A DNA stretch of 41,297 nucleotides from Spirosoma fluviale (GTDB taxonomy: Bacteria; Bacteroidota; Bacteroidia; Cytophagales; Cyclobacteriaceae): NCBI GenBank assembly GCA_945872775.1, contig CAMCBC010000004.1, positions 1-41,297 on the forward strand. The letters run 5' to 3'. The notes under the pieces are model-generated. The model did no database searches. It was given only the letters and a program-made list of their open reading frames with translations, and was not told the DNA's origin. Every line of letters starts with the position of its first letter. Positions within the stretch are counted from its first letter, which is position 1. The translations under genes were made by a program, and so were the position numbers. This document shows, one piece after another, positions 37,732 through 41,297 of this stretch.

Positions 37732-37810
37732 AGTTAAAGACCTTTTTGACAATGAATCGGATAAAAACAATGATCGTCAATACAATGCTACCCACAATTA
37801 CAAATTCCAT
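37730..37810 (-). CDS. Candidate 26-aa single-TM microprotein
   Basis: Minus-strand ATG at 37810 to TAA: MEFVIVGSIVLTIIVFIRFIVKKVFN. Hydrophobic helix with a positive C-terminus, in an otherwise empty intergenic region and backed by its own terminator hairpin. Confidence 0.4.
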   Translation of the reverse strand: MEFVIVGSIVLTIIVFIRFIVKKVFN

Positions 37811-37931
37811 AACGCGCTAGTTTACCGTTAAACTAAAAGACTCCAAGAATAGTTTGTTCCGTTGGTGGAATTGCTAAGACTTTCCCTTGCTTTCTACTTA
37901 CCTTTAGCCTGTTTTGTAGTCACCTTCACTC

Positions 37932-39098
37932 ATGAATTACCTTTCCCAACGTAGGGTTGCTCTAGGAGCACTTTTTTTCTTTATGGGAATATGCTTTGCC
38001 AGCTGGGCTGCACGCATACCGGACATTCAAAGTAAGTTCCAACTCTCTGAAGGGGAATTGGGGACTTTGTTGCTCTGTTTACCCATAGGTTCCATGCTAG
38101 GGTTACCCATCGCAGGTTGGTCGGTTCATCGCTATGGTAGTCGTAGCGTAATTTTGATTTGTAGTTTTGCCTACGCATTCACCCTCCCCTTGATCGGTTT
38201 GGCTCCAAGTCTTTGGACAATCGCGCCAGTCTTGTTGGGTTTTGGAGTGCTGGGCAACATCATGAACATTTCATTGAATACCCAAGCTCTGGGCTTGGAA
38301 AATCAGTTTGGGAAAAGCATTCTTGCTTCCTTCCACGGCATCTGGAGTATGGCCGGCTTTACCGGTGCAGGGGTAGGTGCAGGCATGATTTTTCTTAACT
38401 TTTCTCCTGCAGCGCATTACGTTGTGGTGGCTTTGCTGTCTGCAGTATTGATTTTGTTGTCACAAAAATTTGTCATCAACGACAAGCCCGCCCCAGGTGA
38501 GGAGGGAGGACTCGTATTGCGGAAGCCAGACGCCCTGCTTCTTCGCGTTGGCTTGATCTCCTTTTTGGGCATGATGGCAGAAGGCTGCATGTTTGATTGG
38601 TCGGGTGTTTATTTTAAAAAAATAGTAGAAGCAGAACCCCAGTACGTCTCTTTGGGCTACGTATGCTTCATGGGTGCGATGGCCTCGGGGAGGTTTGTGA
38701 CCGACAAGGCAAGCAATCGTTTTGGTAAAGTTCCCGTACTACAAGTCAGTGGGCTGCTCATATTTTTAGGTCTTCTGCTGTCGGTGGTCATTCCCAATCT
38801 ATTCACTGCGGCTATCGGCTTTTTGATGGTAGGTGCTGGCGTTGCCTCCATCGTTCCCGTTTCGTACGGTATTGCAGGCCGATCCAAACTGTATTCGCCT
38901 AGTGTGGCTCTTGCCCTAGTGTCCACAATTTCCTTCTTTGGGTTTTTGGTAGGCCCGCCGCTGATTGGTTTTGTGGCCGAACTCTTTGATTTAAAGGTTT
39001 CTTTCGCACTAATTGGGATTAACGGATTAGGTATTCTATTGCTCACTACATCTAGCAAAAATATCTTTCATGCGCAAGAAAACGCAGCAGGAGCATGA
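37932..39098 (+). CDS. MFS transporter (YbjJ-like)
   Basis: 'FFFMGICFASWAARIPDIQSKFQLSEGELGTLLLCLPIGSMLGLPIAGW' and 12 TM pattern. Confidence 0.9.
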   Translation: MNYLSQRRVALGALFFFMGICFASWAARIPDIQSKFQLSEGELGTLLLCLPIGSMLGLPIAGWSVHRYGSRSVILICSFAYAFTLPLIGLAPSLWTIAPVLLGFGVLGNIMNISLNTQALGLENQFGKSILASFHGIWSMAGFTGAGVGAGMIFLNFSPAAHYVVVALLSAVLILLSQKFVINDKPAPGEEGGLVLRKPDALLLRVGLISFLGMMAEGCMFDWSGVYFKKIVEAEPQYVSLGYVCFMGAMASGRFVTDKASNRFGKVPVLQVSGLLIFLGLLLSVVIPNLFTAAIGFLMVGAGVASIVPVSYGIAGRSKLYSPSVALALVSTISFFGFLVGPPLIGFVAELFDLKVSFALIGINGLGILLLTTSSKNIFHAQENAAGA

Positions 39099-39817
39099 GT
39101 TTACCCGAGGATTTTCAATTTGAAAAGGTATTCGAAGTAGGAGCCTATCAAGTTCATCCCAATGGGAACATACGGATCTCCTGCTTGGCAGATTTTTTTC
39201 AAGAGATTGCTTGGAAGCATGCTGATTTTGAAGGTTTTGGTAGGTCGCTATTGGAGCAACAGTTGATGTGGGCGCTTTCAAGAATTGAAATTAAAGTGAG
39301 CCATTTTCCTCGTTGGGGGGATCGCCTTCGAATTTTCACAGGAGGTAGAGGACAGGCAGGTGCTTTTGCTTTTCGTGAGTTTTTGGTTTGGAACGAGCAG
39401 AAAGAAGTGGTCGCTCGAGCGATGTCCTCCTGGTTGCTGGTGCATATCGAGAAAAAGCGAATCCTCAAACCCGAATCGGTGTTGCCGAGAGCCCTTTTCA
39501 ATCCGCAGGATGCTCCAAGCTGGCAACCCATCAAATTGGAGCCTTCGGGTCCAATACTGCATACTAGCATACTGCAGGTGCAGCATTCGGATCTAGATGT
39601 CTATAACCATGTCAATAACACGAGTTACATCCGATGGGTAGAAAATAGTGCCGCAACTCAAGGAATTTTTCCTACCCAGCTTGCAGTCAACTATTTGTCA
39701 GAATGCAAAGGGGGAGATGTGGTTCACTTAACCCATTTAGGATCCGGCAACTCCCCCTTTTTCCAAGGTAGGGTACAGGATAAACTGGTTTTTGAGGCGC
39801 AGATTCAATTCGAATAG
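39095..39817 (+). CDS. Acyl-ACP thioesterase-like hotdog-fold protein
   Basis: 'DFFQEIAWKHADFEGFGRSLLEQQLMWALSRIEIKV' and 'HSDLDVYNHVNNTSYIRWVENS'; ATGA overlap with the MFS gene. Confidence 0.87.
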   Translation: MSLPEDFQFEKVFEVGAYQVHPNGNIRISCLADFFQEIAWKHADFEGFGRSLLEQQLMWALSRIEIKVSHFPRWGDRLRIFTGGRGQAGAFAFREFLVWNEQKEVVARAMSSWLLVHIEKKRILKPESVLPRALFNPQDAPSWQPIKLEPSGPILHTSILQVQHSDLDVYNHVNNTSYIRWVENSAATQGIFPTQLAVNYLSECKGGDVVHLTHLGSGNSPFFQGRVQDKLVFEAQIQFE

Positions 39818-39959
39818 CATTTGAATCTTTCACATCCATTTTATTTCGAGAAGCGATTCCTTACTTTTAGTTGTTTGAGGAAGTTGGTGTGACGAGAATC
39901 ACAAGTTATTCGAATTAGGATAGCGCAACTTTGTATCTTTCCCAAAGAATCTAATTCCG

Positions 39960-41009
39960 ATGATGCAGCCATTTGTTAAGCTAATATCCCTTTTAGTAGC
40001 CCTACTTGGACTCTCTACAGCTTTAGTGGTGGGGGTGGGTTTGGTGCTTTTTTTATCATTTTCCGGGGTGCAGTTGCCAAGCCTTTCCGATTCTGCCTCC
40101 GAACTACCTGTGGAGGCTGTTGAAATCTCTGTGGTGAAGGCTTTGGTTGACCCGGCTTCCGTATGGAAAGCAGCTGATTGGTCAGCTATGGATAAGGAAC
40201 CCAATGCAGCCGAATTGCATTATGGAAAGGAATTGGTAGCAAATACAGCGGAATACCTAGGTCCAAAAGGCAAGGTGAAAGCGATGTCTAATGGGATGAA
40301 TTGTCAAAACTGCCATTTGCAAGCAGGAACAGCTCCTTTTGGGAACAATTACAGTGCGGTGGCTGCTACCTATCCAAAATTCAGAGCTAGATCTGGAACA
40401 GAAGAAGATATTCAGAAGCGAATCAATGATTGTTTTGAACGCAGCCTCAATGGTAGACCCTTGACTAGAGATTCTAAAGAGATGAAAGCGATGGTTGCCT
40501 ACATCAACTGGGTAGGTAAGGAGGTGCCTAAGGGAGAAGTACCGATAGGTTCGGGCCTCTATGAAGTGCCACTTTTGGATCGTGCAGCAGATCCTACAAA
40601 AGGCAAGCTGGTATACGAGAAGCAATGCGCCAGTTGCCACCAAGCAGATGGTGAAGGAATGGCGAAACCTGATGGATCAGGCTATTTGTATCCGCCACTT
40701 TGGGGGGAGAATAGCTACAATCATGGTGCTGGACTGTACCGACTCTCTAGATTTGCTGGCTATGTCAAAGCAAATATGCCCTTGGGTGCGACCTTCGAGC
40801 AACCTCTCTTGAGCGATGAGGAATCCTGGGATCTTGCTGCCTACGTCAATAGTATGGAGCGACCCAAGAAAGACCTAACACAGGATTGGCCAGATATTTC
40901 TAAGAAGCCCATGGATCATCCCTTCGGTCCGTTCTCCGATTCGTTCACCGAGGAACAGCACAAGTTTGGGCCTTTCAAACCCATAAAGGCGGCTAAGTCC
41001 AAACCCTGA
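39960..41009 (+). CDS. Membrane-anchored diheme cytochrome c, thiosulfate dehydrogenase (TsdA)-like
   Basis: N-terminal TM; two CxxCH motifs 'NGMNCQNCHLQAGTAPFGNN' and 'YEKQCASCHQADGEG'; TsdA-like 'RINDCFERSLNGRPL'. Confidence 0.85.
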   Translation: MMQPFVKLISLLVALLGLSTALVVGVGLVLFLSFSGVQLPSLSDSASELPVEAVEISVVKALVDPASVWKAADWSAMDKEPNAAELHYGKELVANTAEYLGPKGKVKAMSNGMNCQNCHLQAGTAPFGNNYSAVAATYPKFRARSGTEEDIQKRINDCFERSLNGRPLTRDSKEMKAMVAYINWVGKEVPKGEVPIGSGLYEVPLLDRAADPTKGKLVYEKQCASCHQADGEGMAKPDGSGYLYPPLWGENSYNHGAGLYRLSRFAGYVKANMPLGATFEQPLLSDEESWDLAAYVNSMERPKKDLTQDWPDISKKPMDHPFGPFSDSFTEEQHKFGPFKPIKAAKSKP

Positions 41010-41297
41010 TACAAAGTTAATTTTGAAAAATTCAGAAATACTTTAATGCGTATTTCATTGCAAGAATTCAATAAAGTCGACCTGTTGCATTTCAATGGGT
41101 TAATTAATTGGAAACTTACATAAGACTGATCTAGTCAATAGGGCCTTAATCCTCAATTTATTAGGAATTATGATTTATTAGGACCACATTTGTTTGTCGG
41201 AAAAATGTTTTCGATACTTGTCACCAAGTTAAGCATCGGCGATTCACCTGCCCCAAGTAGCAAATCAAGAGTTCTCCAACACAGGTTTTACTTCTTT

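Noticed and set aside
38657-39058. 133-aa minus-strand ORF in the MFS gene
   Set aside because: Antisense shadow of a typical MFS transporter.
1-41297. CRISPR array, rRNA, transposase or integrase
   Set aside because: No regularly spaced direct repeats, rRNA sequence, or transposase/integrase-like ORF was seen on either strand.

Overview
The window reads as a Bacteroidota chromosome segment, probably Cytophagales/Cyclobacteriaceae-like (inferred from gldH, GWxTD, TonB receptor and TAnnTTTG promoter motifs; not verified). The first ~20.7 kb is a single co-directional run. It starts with the 3' part of a contractile injection system (CIS) tape-measure-like gene, clipped by the left edge, and a CIS-type AAA+ ATPase. 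These are followed by a poorly characterised set of envelope and regulatory genes: an unknown cytosolic protein, a DUF4407 membrane protein, a secreted beta-rich protein, a lipoprotein with a degenerate GH18 domain and C-terminal TM helices, and a small TM protein. Next come two tandem TM/coiled-coil/WD40 proteins (one with an intact P-loop STAND NTPase, one apparently P-loop-less), a TonB-dependent receptor with an unusual N-terminus, and an NTT/MFS-like transporter with a large soluble tail. The run ends at a strong hairpin terminator next to tRNA-Ser(GCT). From ~21 kb on the content is largely housekeeping (gldH, ricT/PSP1, purD, recQ, kdsD, mannose-1-P guanylyltransferase, rlmB, GWxTD protein, SAM methyltransferase, DUF2723 protein). 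It then moves to a sulfur-metabolism neighbourhood: thioredoxin, MBL-rhodanese, split YeeE/YedE pair and a TsdA-like diheme cytochrome c. The best candidate for an undescribed system is the CIS-linked envelope/STAND module at 3.7-20.65 kb. No CRISPR array, rRNA, transposase or integrase was seen. All domain assignments are by eye; no searches were run.
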